Assembly (NCBI RefSeq): GCF_003474435.1
Contig: NZ_QRNF01000083.1
Span: forward strand, 1 to 5,116
Length of the DNA: 5,116 nucleotides
Direction of reading: 5' to 3'
Origin: Ruminococcus sp. AF46-10NS
GTDB lineage: Bacteria > Bacillota > Clostridia > Lachnospirales > Lachnospiraceae
Positions 1 through 5,116 of the stretch are shown here, piece by piece; the first letter of the stretch is position 1, and the number at the start of each line of letters is the position of its first letter. The notes under the pieces are model-generated. The model was given only the letters and a program-made list of their open reading frames with translations. It did no database searches and was not told where the DNA came from. A program made the translations under genes and the position numbers.

Positions 1-16
1 TTTTATTTAGTTTTAT

Positions 17-25
17 TGATAAAAT
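17..25 (+). promoter_or_regulatory. Candidate extended -10 promoter of the XRE regulator gene
   Basis: TAAAAT at 20-25 differs from the TATAAT consensus at one position and is preceded by TG plus one base (17-19), the extended -10 arrangement. A -35 element at normal spacing would fall at or before the window edge and cannot be judged. Transcription would start near 32, just ahead of the ribosome binding site. The element overlaps the left arm of the inverted repeat at 22-30/49-57, a good position for repression. Confidence 0.45.
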
Positions 26-57
26 TCTATCGAAAGAAGGTGGAATAAATAGAATTT
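22..57. repeat. Inverted repeat flanking the XRE gene's ribosome binding site; candidate operator
   Basis: AAATTCTAT (22-30) and ATAGAATTT (49-57) are perfect 9-base inverted copies separated by 18 bases. The left arm overlaps the putative -10 element, and the spacer contains the purine-rich ribosome binding site. As DNA it could be an autoregulatory operator for the XRE protein encoded just downstream. As RNA the weak AT stem would display the ribosome binding site in its loop. The operator reading is preferred because the left arm may lie upstream of the transcription start. This is inference. Confidence 0.4.
34..43 (+). promoter_or_regulatory. Shine-Dalgarno site that questions the XRE start codon
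   Basis: AAGAAGGTGG at 34-43 is the strongest ribosome binding site in the leader, but it lies 26 bases before the ATG at 70. It is 5 bases before an in-frame ATA at 49-51. The ATG itself has only AAGG at 65-68, one base away, which is too close. No other in-frame start exists, since a TAA stop sits at 46-48. Confidence 0.5.
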
Positions 58-69
58 CAATATGAAGGT

Positions 70-402
70 ATGGGAAACCGCATCAAAATACGCAGAAAAG
101 AATTACGAATAAAACAGGCAGAACTTGCTGAAAGATTAAATATATCCAATAACCATATGTCATCAATCGAAAACGGAAGGCAAAAACCAAGTCTGGATAT
201 TTTCATCCGGATTTGTGATCTACTCAATGTTACACCAGACTACCTTCTGCTTGGCAGCATGCATGCTTATAATATTCCACAGGATATTATTGATAAACTA
301 CGGTTGTGTAATCAATCCGACATAGAACTTGCCGGAGACTTTATCGAACTGCTTGTAAAACGAAATAACAAAACAAAAACACATAACGAACCAAAATTGT
401 AA
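70..402 (+). CDS. XRE-family helix-turn-helix transcriptional regulator
   Basis: This is a small DNA-binding protein of 110 residues, probably a cytoplasmic dimeric repressor or activator. Residues about 4-62 form a Cro/C1-type helix-turn-helix: an Arg-rich first helix, QAELAERLNIS as the turn and start of the recognition region, the hallmark SSIENGRQKPS near residues 31-41, and LLNVTPDYLLLG closing the domain. The remaining ~45 residues are a short helical tail ending in a hydrophilic Lys/Asn/Thr-rich stretch, with no enzymatic or sensor domain. The annotated start is the first ATG, but the nearest good ribosome binding site fits an ATA at 49, which would add IEFQYEG; related regulators often carry a similar short N-terminal lead. 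The gene precedes a two-component system on the same strand, and a 10-base motif shared by both promoter regions suggests it regulates itself and those genes. Confidence 0.9.
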   Translation: MGNRIKIRRKELRIKQAELAERLNISNNHMSSIENGRQKPSLDIFIRICDLLNVTPDYLLLGSMHAYNIPQDIIDKLRLCNQSDIELAGDFIELLVKRNNKTKTHNEPKL

Positions 403-428
403 TTAAAATGTCTTTTCATACGCATTTT

Positions 429-457
429 TTGCATTTGAAAATTCTATATGATAAGAT
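429..457 (+). promoter_or_regulatory. Candidate promoter for the two-component system
   Basis: TTGCAT (429-434) and TAAGAT (452-457) are separated by 17 bases, a fair sigma-A-type match. A second -35-like TTGAAA at 436-441 has a poorer partner at 459-464. The spacer holds AAAATTCTAT (438-447), identical to the motif in the XRE promoter. A small dyad, ATGTA-N4-TACAT, at 460-473 lies just downstream of the -10. It would give an untranslated leader of roughly 30 bases before the regulator start at 498. Confidence 0.4.
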
Positions 458-497
458 ATATGTAAATATACATTCATTTAGAAAGTCAGGTGCAAAA

Positions 498-1205
498 ATG
501 CGTATTTTAATTTGTGATGACGATACTCTGATAATTGAACACGTACAGAAATATATTGAATCCTACTTTGAGTCAAATCATTTAAAATGTCCCGAGTTAG
601 TTTCCTTTACCAGTGGCGAATCTTTATTGGCTGATAAAAACGAAAAAGATATTGTTTTTCTGGATATTGAAATGCCCGGTATGAATGGAATTTATGTAGG
701 AAATGAATTAAAAAAAGCAAACAAAAATGTCATTATTTTTGTGGTGACCTCATATTCCGAATATTTGGATGAAGCAATGCGTTTTCATGTATTCCGCTAT
801 CTTTCCAAACCTTTGGACAAGCAGCGTTTTTTCCGAAATATGAAAGATGCCTTAGCATATTACAATTCCATTACTACCAAAATTCCTGTTGAAACTAAGC
901 AGGGAGTATATTCATTTCCTGCTTCACAGATTATTGCAATAGAAGCACAGGGACGAAAAGTAATTGTACATACTACCCGGCAAGATTTTGATTCTATTCA
1001 TAATATGGCTCATTGGCTGGAACAACTCCCCAAAAACAGTTTTTTCCAGACACATAGGAGTTTTATTGTTAATTTCGAACATATTGTGGACTTTGATCAT
1101 TCCGCCATACATTTATCGAATCAACAGATCACAGCTTATCTGACACGTAGAAAATACAGTTCCTTTAAAAATGCTTATCTACTATATCTGGAAAGTATGA
1201 GGTAA
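498..1205 (+). CDS. LytTR-family (AgrA/LytR-type) response regulator
   Basis: This 235-residue cytoplasmic regulator receives phosphate from the downstream kinase and controls transcription. Residues 1-120 are a receiver domain with acidic residues D7-D9, phospho-acceptor D56 in FLDIEMPGMNG, T84, and K104 in LSKP. Residues about 128-232 are a LytTR DNA-binding domain with the typical IIAIEAQGRKVIVHT strand pattern and FFQTHRSFIVNFEHI. Both domains and the total length are normal for the family. The start at 498 is chosen because MRILICDDD is the canonical receiver start and AGGTG lies five bases upstream. A longer reading from 408 adds 30 unlike residues and has no ribosome binding site. The stop is 6 nt before the kinase start, and its last codons supply the kinase's GAGG ribosome binding site, so the pair is one operon. 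Confidence 0.93.
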   Translation: MRILICDDDTLIIEHVQKYIESYFESNHLKCPELVSFTSGESLLADKNEKDIVFLDIEMPGMNGIYVGNELKKANKNVIIFVVTSYSEYLDEAMRFHVFRYLSKPLDKQRFFRNMKDALAYYNSITTKIPVETKQGVYSFPASQIIAIEAQGRKVIVHTTRQDFDSIHNMAHWLEQLPKNSFFQTHRSFIVNFEHIVDFDHSAIHLSNQQITAYLTRRKYSSFKNAYLLYLESMR

Positions 1206-1211
1206 AAATAA

Positions 1212-2510
1212 ATGGAACATATCGTTTTACTTCTTTTTAGTTTTTTTACAGAAGCAGTTATACTATGGCAATACACATCCAACCTTTTTACCTCCTCTTA
1301 TGGCAGTAAAATAGGGCTGGCATTATTGAGTGCGCTTTATACAATATTGTTTCTTCTTTCCCTGCTCAAACAAACAGGACTAAATGTCGTCAGCTTTTTT
1401 GTGTTTAACACTGTTTTTCTTTATGTGTTGTTTAAACTCAAGTTGTTATTAGCACTCTTCCATTCGGCTATAGTTACAGCAATTATGGGTATATCTGAAA
1501 TTGCAGTTTTGGGGATTATATCAAGATTTTTTCCGCATTTTCTCTTAGAAACAGATGCCGGACTTGTTTTTTATACGGTTTTTAGCAAGATTTTCTTTTT
1601 TGCAGTCATCTATTTATTAATTCATCTGTTCAAAGGAAAAAAATTAAATCAAGAACAATACGATCACTCCGGACTTCTTTTAATGTTAATTCCTGTTTCG
1701 TCTATTTTTATAATTTTTACTTTTGCCGCAATAGGTGAAACCTCAGCCTTTGCACAGCCTGTTGATTTTATGGTAACAATCTGTGCTGTTTTTCTGCTGA
1801 TGGTCAATCTACTCGTATTTGGAATTAACCAATATAATCAGAAAAAATCACAAGAATATACCGATATGCAATTACTTCTCCAGAAAGAATCGGATTCCGT
1901 TGAATACTATGAAATGATGCTTTCACAAAATGAGAACCAGAGCATTCTGATTCACGATATAAAAAAACATCTACAATCTATCAAATTACTCAATGAAAAA
2001 AATAATTCTGATAAAATAAATGCTTATATACAACAGCTTATGGAATCTTCTGATCTAAAAGAAACCTCAAAAATCTGCGATAATGAAATGCTGAATGCAA
2101 TTCTCTGCCGCTATCAGCGGCAATGCAACGAGAAACACATTGTTTTTCATACTGATATCAGAAGCGGTGCCATTCAAAACATTTATCACCATGATTTAAC
2201 ATCGTTATTCTGCAACTTATTGGATAATGCAGTGGAATCAGCAGATAATATCCCTGATTCTTTCATTGAACTTACAGTACAAAAAAAAGAAAATTCACCT
2301 TTTATCGTTATCATACTTATAAATTCCTGCAGAAGTACCCCTGTGTACGATCTGGATGGACTTCCTGTATCTCATAAAGCAAACAATGGCAGACATGGCT
2401 TCGGAATTAAGAGTATTAAAAAAGTCGTAAAACAATATCACGGAAATTTGCAAATGTATTATGATAATGATTCCGGTACTTTCCATACAATCATAACTTT
2501 GAAACAGTAA
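1212..2510 (+). CDS. AgrC-like GHKL sensor histidine kinase, multi-pass membrane protein
   Basis: This 432-residue membrane kinase is the partner of the upstream LytTR regulator. Residues 1-206 contain about six or seven hydrophobic segments (roughly 4-20, 33-52, 57-75, 82-104, 119-140, 153-175, 186-206) with no sizeable extracellular loop, as in peptide-sensing AgrC-type receptors. A linker helix (about 207-240) leads to the phosphorylation site, H248 in LIHDIKKHLQS. The ATP-binding domain shows the N-box N335 and N339 in NLLDNAVESA and the glycine-rich GRHGFGIKSI at 393-402; the C-terminus THIITLK-like end is typical of GHKL domains in this group. Translation starts at ATG 1212, served by GAGG at 1199-1202. 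The protein is full length. No AgrB/AgrD-like peptide gene is found next to it, so the signal cannot be named. Confidence 0.92.
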   Translation: MEHIVLLLFSFFTEAVILWQYTSNLFTSSYGSKIGLALLSALYTILFLLSLLKQTGLNVVSFFVFNTVFLYVLFKLKLLLALFHSAIVTAIMGISEIAVLGIISRFFPHFLLETDAGLVFYTVFSKIFFFAVIYLLIHLFKGKKLNQEQYDHSGLLLMLIPVSSIFIIFTFAAIGETSAFAQPVDFMVTICAVFLLMVNLLVFGINQYNQKKSQEYTDMQLLLQKESDSVEYYEMMLSQNENQSILIHDIKKHLQSIKLLNEKNNSDKINAYIQQLMESSDLKETSKICDNEMLNAILCRYQRQCNEKHIVFHTDIRSGAIQNIYHHDLTSLFCNLLDNAVESADNIPDSFIELTVQKKENSPFIVIILINSCRSTPVYDLDGLPVSHKANNGRHGFGIKSIKKVVKQYHGNLQMYYDNDSGTFHTIITLKQ

Positions 2511-2604
2511 TATTAAACCATTTTCCAAATGCAAACATTCTTTTAAAAATGCCACTTTTAAGAACCATATTTCCAAGGGAAAAGGCTGTATTGTGGAAAG
2601 TTAC

Positions 2605-2679
2605 AGTGTAAGAGCCTGCACAAAGTGCGTTGCAATTCAGAATAAGGCATTGCTAAGTTCTACACTTTATCCCAAGTGT
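2605..2679. other. Non-coding stretch with clustered small inverted repeats
   Basis: The gap between the convergent genes has no supportable gene. It holds AGTGTA (2605-2610) pairing with TACACT (2661-2666), and inside that GCAC-AAA-GTGC (2618-2628) and GCAAT (2632-2636) with ATTGC (2649-2653). ACACTT-N6-AAGTGT (2662-2679) competes with the outer stem. This could be a folded RNA end, a remnant of a mobile element, or chance. There is no recognised RNA family, and the strand is undetermined. Confidence 0.2.
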
Positions 2680-2696
2680 CCACATAATTGACATGT

Positions 2697-2752
2697 AACA
2701 AGCCTCAAAATCGGATAGCTGATAACAGTCTATTGCGATTTTGAGGCTTGTT
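2697..2752. terminator. Long hairpin between convergent operons, probable bidirectional terminator
   Basis: AACAAGCCTCAAAATCG (2697-2713) pairs perfectly over 17 bases with 2736-2752. An inner stem continues (ATAG 2715-2718 with CTAT 2730-2733, then CTG 2719-2721 with CAG 2726-2728) to an ATAA loop. It lies after the kinase stop at 2510 and 41 bases after the TIR gene's stop in that gene's direction, so it can serve both. The following U-tract is modest on the + strand (GATTATTAAAATTATTT) and poor on the - strand, and the stem is longer than usual for an intrinsic terminator. A repeat element or small-RNA end is the alternative. Confidence 0.55.
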
Positions 2753-2792
2753 GATTATTAAAATTATTTACTATAAAATACTCGATACAATG

Positions 2793-3782
2793 CTAGCTTA
2801 TTGTGATTTCACTAATTTGGAACATTCCCTCTTTTTCTAACACATCTGCCGGATGAATTACAAAACAAATTTCTGCTATTTGTCCTAATGCCTTGGATTG
2901 CATTTTCTTTAAAGGTATATGTATTTTGTTTTCTCCATAATTTATTTGAAATTCCATAGTTCCCAAAGGTCTGATTCCATCAGAATGCTTGAATTCTACA
3001 AAAATTCTAGTTAATGAATTTGTAAAACTTGTCAGTAAAAAATTGAATTCAGCCCCATCGCTGAAATCCAGATATCTGCCTAAATCTATTTTATCTGGGA
3101 AACCTAATACCATGCTAATAAAGTTAGGATATTTTACATTTTCCCTTTCATATGGATTCATATTATAATTAACTACAATTGCATTATCCTTAATACTATA
3201 TTTAACAATATCTTCTTTACATCGAAAATCAATCTTATCATCAAAATATGTTCCAATGTTTGCCATTTCGATAATATTTTGATTTTTTAATAAAATTTGA
3301 TCTATCTCTGTTATAAGAGCATGTAATTTTCGATTTGCTCCCGTACCGACATGAATTTTTCGTTCCAGGTCTATATATTCAAGAAGTGATCTGATATCCT
3401 CTTTGTTATTAATTTCTCCTACCTGAATATTCATCATTGGTGTTCCCGCCAATGCCTGACTTTTGGTTACCGGATACAACGCATACGGAAAAATGTAATC
3501 TTCCCCATTGCTTTCATACTTTTTTATCAAATAAGAATATGCAACCCCCAATTCAATCATGCAAAATTTGCTCTCGTAATACTCTCTGCTCAAGACTGGA
3601 ATAAAAAGGTCACAGGCATCTAATTCGTCAAATATTGTTTTTACAAAGTTTTTTCCAGTTCCAATGTTTCCCCTTTCAGAAGAGCAAAACACTTCAATTT
3701 CACTATTAATTGATTCTAAAAATTCTGCAAATTTTAAAACAATTTTTTCGTTTTTTATTGAATGACTAATAAAAATACGCAT
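2793..3782 (-). CDS. TIR-domain protein with C-terminal jelly-roll-like domain, putative defence effector
   Basis: This is a 329-residue soluble protein. Residues 1 to about 130 are a TIR-fold domain: MRIFISHS opens strand A, residues 33-46 (CSSERGNIGTGKNF) fit the BB-loop region, LFIPVLSREYYESKFC fits strand D and the following helix, and E77 in CMIELG is at the position of the catalytic glutamate of NAD-cleaving TIRs. Bacterial TIRs commonly hydrolyse NAD+ or make signalling nucleotides; activity here is inferred. Residues about 175-329 are strand-rich, with phrases such as IDLGRYLDFS, RIFVEFKHSDG, KIHIPLKKM, QIAEICFVIHP and the end FQISEITIS, which resemble galactose-binding/CBM-type beta-sandwiches and suggest ligand sensing. 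The start has a GAAAGGAAA ribosome binding site about 10 bases upstream. It is the last gene of the - strand operon, 28 nt after its neighbour. There are no membrane segments or signal peptide. Confidence 0.85.
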   Translation of the reverse strand: MRIFISHSIKNEKIVLKFAEFLESINSEIEVFCSSERGNIGTGKNFVKTIFDELDACDLFIPVLSREYYESKFCMIELGVAYSYLIKKYESNGEDYIFPYALYPVTKSQALAGTPMMNIQVGEINNKEDIRSLLEYIDLERKIHVGTGANRKLHALITEIDQILLKNQNIIEMANIGTYFDDKIDFRCKEDIVKYSIKDNAIVVNYNMNPYERENVKYPNFISMVLGFPDKIDLGRYLDFSDGAEFNFLLTSFTNSLTRIFVEFKHSDGIRPLGTMEFQINYGENKIHIPLKKMQSKALGQIAEICFVIHPADVLEKEGMFQISEITIS

Positions 3783-3810
3783 ATCTTAATTTCCTTTCTT
3801 TCAAATAAAG

Positions 3811-4380
3811 TTACTTGATATGTCCTAATACCAGCTCTTTCAAATAGATTTTTTCATTTTCAATATCTATAATTTTTTCTTCACGTAACCTTTCAATGGT
3901 TTTATCCCATTCTAAATTATCCGGATATTTATCCAGAGTCCTCTCGCACCAATGCAGATATTCCTGTTGAACCTCTGATTCACAAATTCCCTGTTCGTAA
4001 CAGTTCCGTTGGTGTAGAAAATATAATACATAAGCATCTTCCTGTTTGATTTCCTGCTTTGTAGCTTTTTGAATAAACAAAGCTGTGACGATTAATAATT
4101 GCAGGTAATTAAAAAAACTCTCTGGTAAATTGACTGATGCAACTAGTTCCAATGCTGCTATAATTGCACTTTTAATATTTAGACGCACATTTCCTAATTT
4201 GTACGATGCGGATTCTTCTCCCAGAAAAATCATTCCCTTTCTGGGATCATCAGGAATTACCAGGATATTTCTATCAATAAATTCACCTCCAGCTTTCCCT
4301 TCAATCCCAAGTGTTTCTGCTTCTTTTATTACTTCATTGATTAATAAATGATTATACTCTTCTGCTTCATGGTGGGTCAT
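3811..4380 (-). CDS. Hypothetical protein, middle gene of the protease-TIR operon
   Basis: I do not recognise this 189-residue protein. It begins with an acidic, His-containing helix (MTHHEAEEYNHLL). It has a short strand-rich part at about 34-65 (NILVIPDDPRKGMIFLG), then two amphipathic/hydrophobic helices at about 68-106 (IIAALELVASV, YLQLLIVTALFIQKAT), which look like a packed helical core more than membrane spans. Residues about 112-186 could be a winged-helix-like module: a helix DAYVLYFLHQ, further helices, then TIERLREEKIIDIENEKIYLKE, the usual recognition-helix-plus-wing pattern. Its ATG is 4 nt after the protease stop, and the ribosome binding site GAGGAG lies inside the protease's last codons, so the two are translationally coupled. 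A regulatory or adaptor role between protease and TIR protein is a guess from context. Confidence 0.8.
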   Translation of the reverse strand: MTHHEAEEYNHLLINEVIKEAETLGIEGKAGGEFIDRNILVIPDDPRKGMIFLGEESASYKLGNVRLNIKSAIIAALELVASVNLPESFFNYLQLLIVTALFIQKATKQEIKQEDAYVLYFLHQRNCYEQGICESEVQQEYLHWCERTLDKYPDNLEWDKTIERLREEKIIDIENEKIYLKELVLGHIK

Positions 4381-4384
4381 TTAC

Positions 4385-5050
4385 TCATCTCCTCATTCTG
4401 TTTCTTCGCTCTGTATGAATAATTTTATCCAATTTTCCTTTTTCTTTTTTTAGAAAAACCTGATCCCTATATTCATCATAGACGTCAAGGAATCCACCAT
4501 ATAGATGATTTCCATCTATCGTATCAAAATCATATTCATCTCTATCTACAATGGCAAATAACTTTCCTTTTCGCTTAACTGGGTTTGGATGCTCTGAGTC
4601 TGAAAGCATTGTCTTATACAATACACGGTCTGTATAATAATACAAGTCAAAAAAATCCATATACATTGCAGGTGCCAAATAAGTATATTTTTCCAGAATC
4701 GGCTCCTCATTACTCTCCTTCATGATAATTTTAAGGACAATATCATAGGCTATTGCATCTGCATCGTATTCTTCCTTCTCCAGATGTCTTTCGGAGTATT
4801 TTTTGCCAATATGCGCGAGATAAGCATGTGCAATTTCGTGAGCCATGCTGAAAACTACAATCGTCCAATAACAGTCTTCTGCAAGTTTCATAATCTGCAT
4901 ATCTCCATTTAGTAAATGCAGCAAAGCATTATTTGCATCAAGTGCCTGCATCTCGCCAAAAATACATACATCATTCATCAAAAAAAGTGTGTATCTAAAA
5001 CAGTCTCCGTAAATATCCAAGTTATCAAATTCTTTGGACCACTTGAACAT
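4385..5050 (-). CDS. Zinc metalloprotease (HEIAH), M48/Lit-like, probably missing its N-terminus
   Basis: From the only in-frame ATG this reads 221 residues. The zinc motif HEIAH is at 71-75, with E72 as catalytic base and H71/H75 as ligands, and E94 in EYDADAIA (ExxAD) is the likely third ligand, a gluzincin arrangement. HPNPVKRKGKL at 154-164 resembles the HP...R segment of M48-type peptidases. The Lit/U49 phage-exclusion protease family is the other plausible home. There is no signal peptide, so it is probably cytoplasmic. The tail is Lys/Arg-rich (RRNRMRR). The ATG at 5050 has no ribosome binding site and follows eight T. Removing one T joins an upstream open frame that continues past the window edge, so the functional start is probably outside. 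It is the first visible gene of the operon; its end carries the next gene's ribosome binding site. Confidence 0.78.
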   Translation of the reverse strand: MFKWSKEFDNLDIYGDCFRYTLFLMNDVCIFGEMQALDANNALLHLLNGDMQIMKLAEDCYWTIVVFSMAHEIAHAYLAHIGKKYSERHLEKEEYDADAIAYDIVLKIIMKESNEEPILEKYTYLAPAMYMDFFDLYYYTDRVLYKTMLSDSEHPNPVKRKGKLFAIVDRDEYDFDTIDGNHLYGGFLDVYDEYRDQVFLKKEKGKLDKIIHTERRNRMRR

Positions 5051-5056
5051 TGCTAC

Positions 5057-5064
5057 AAAAAAAA
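5057..5064 (-). other. Homopolymer of eight T (coding strand) at a probable frameshift
   Basis: On the - strand the bases before the protease ATG read C, eight T, then GTAGCA. With eight T the upstream frame ends soon after in TGA and the protease frame is closed upstream by TGA. With seven T the two frames become one. Such runs are prone to polymerase slippage, phase variation and sequencing error; the sequence alone does not say which applies. Confidence 0.6.
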
Positions 5065-5114
5065 GAAATCACTGTTGATTCAAATAATTCATCTATATGA
5101 ATAAAAGTTGGATT
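5058..5114 (-). pseudogene. Probable N-terminal coding part of the metalloprotease, out of frame and cut by the window edge
   Basis: This - strand frame is open from the window edge to the T-run and encodes NPTFIHIDELFESTVISFF. It has no start codon of its own context here and would continue beyond the window. After the T-run the same frame gives CSNVQVVQRI and stops, whereas skipping one base continues as VAMFKWSKEFD of the protease. The segment has balanced, protein-like composition. The same stretch in the protease frame has two stops (TAG and TGA). Confidence 0.5.
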
Positions 5115-5116
5115 TT

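Noticed and set aside
408..497. Upstream ATG at 408 as start of the response regulator
   Set aside because: It has no ribosome binding site, overlaps the likely promoter, and adds 30 residues unlike the receiver family; MRILICDDD at 498 is the canonical start with AGGTG upstream.
924..1112. Reading frame of 62 codons on the - strand inside the response regulator
   Set aside because: It is a shadow of the LytTR domain coding sequence.
2295..2576. Reading frame of 93 codons on the - strand over the end of the kinase gene
   Set aside because: It lies antisense to the conserved ATP-binding domain of the kinase and has no recognisable protein features.
2549..2611. Twenty-residue reading frame (MPLLRTIF...) as a possible signal peptide gene
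   Set aside because: It has no Shine-Dalgarno site before the ATG and no AgrD-like or leader-peptide features, and its length is expected by chance.
2511..2792. Insertion sequence or CRISPR array in the intergenic gap
   Set aside because: There is no transposase, no flanking target duplication and no regularly spaced direct repeats; only hairpins are present.
4130..4351. Reading frame of 73 codons on the + strand inside the 189-residue protein gene
   Set aside because: It is antisense to a gene supported by operon structure and a ribosome binding site, and its composition is that of a reverse-frame shadow.
4916..5104. Reading frame of 62 codons on the + strand across the protease start
   Set aside because: It is antisense to the protease and its probable N-terminal extension; its Lys run is the reverse of the T homopolymer.
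2793..5116. Assignment of the operon to Thoeris or CBASS
   Set aside because: There is no ThsA-like SLOG/SIR2 partner, no cyclic nucleotide synthase and no STING domain in the window, so the TIR domain alone does not support either name.

Overview
This is an AT-rich window with the look of a low-GC Firmicute, most likely a gut Clostridia/Lachnospiraceae-type bacterium. The support is purine-rich Shine-Dalgarno sites, an AgrC-like GHKL sensor kinase paired with a LytTR response regulator, and a small XRE regulator in front of them. The taxonomic call is inference; there is no rRNA or other marker gene here.

Left half (1-2510, + strand): a short XRE-family DNA-binding protein (70-402, possibly starting at a non-canonical ATA at 49) is followed by a two-component system, a LytTR response regulator (start best placed at 498) and a multi-pass AgrC-like histidine kinase (1212-2510). 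Regulator and kinase are separated by 6 nt and are translationally close. Each promoter region carries the 10-mer AAAATTCTAT, and in the first it forms an inverted repeat, suggesting the XRE protein controls its own gene and the two-component system. No AgrB, AgrD or other signal-peptide gene is visible, so the stimulus of the kinase is unknown.

Middle (2511-2792): a 282-nt non-coding gap between convergent transcription units. It holds a very long, perfectly paired hairpin (2697-2752), probably a bidirectional terminator, and several smaller inverted repeats.

Right half (2793-5116, - strand): a compact three-gene operon read leftwards. It encodes a zinc metalloprotease with HEIAH and ExxAD motifs, an unrecognised 189-residue protein, and a TIR-domain protein whose C-terminal half looks like a jelly-roll/carbohydrate-binding-type beta-sandwich. 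TIR effectors and Lit/M48-type proteases both occur in anti-phage systems. The combination is a credible but unproven defence module in which a protease, a small partner and a sensor-coupled TIR act together.

The metalloprotease gene appears broken or slippery. Just upstream of its only in-frame ATG there is a run of eight T (coding strand), and the alternative frame upstream of the run is open to the window edge and reads smoothly into the protease if one T is removed. The real gene therefore probably begins outside the window, and this copy is frameshifted, phase-variable, rescued by slippage, or mis-sequenced.
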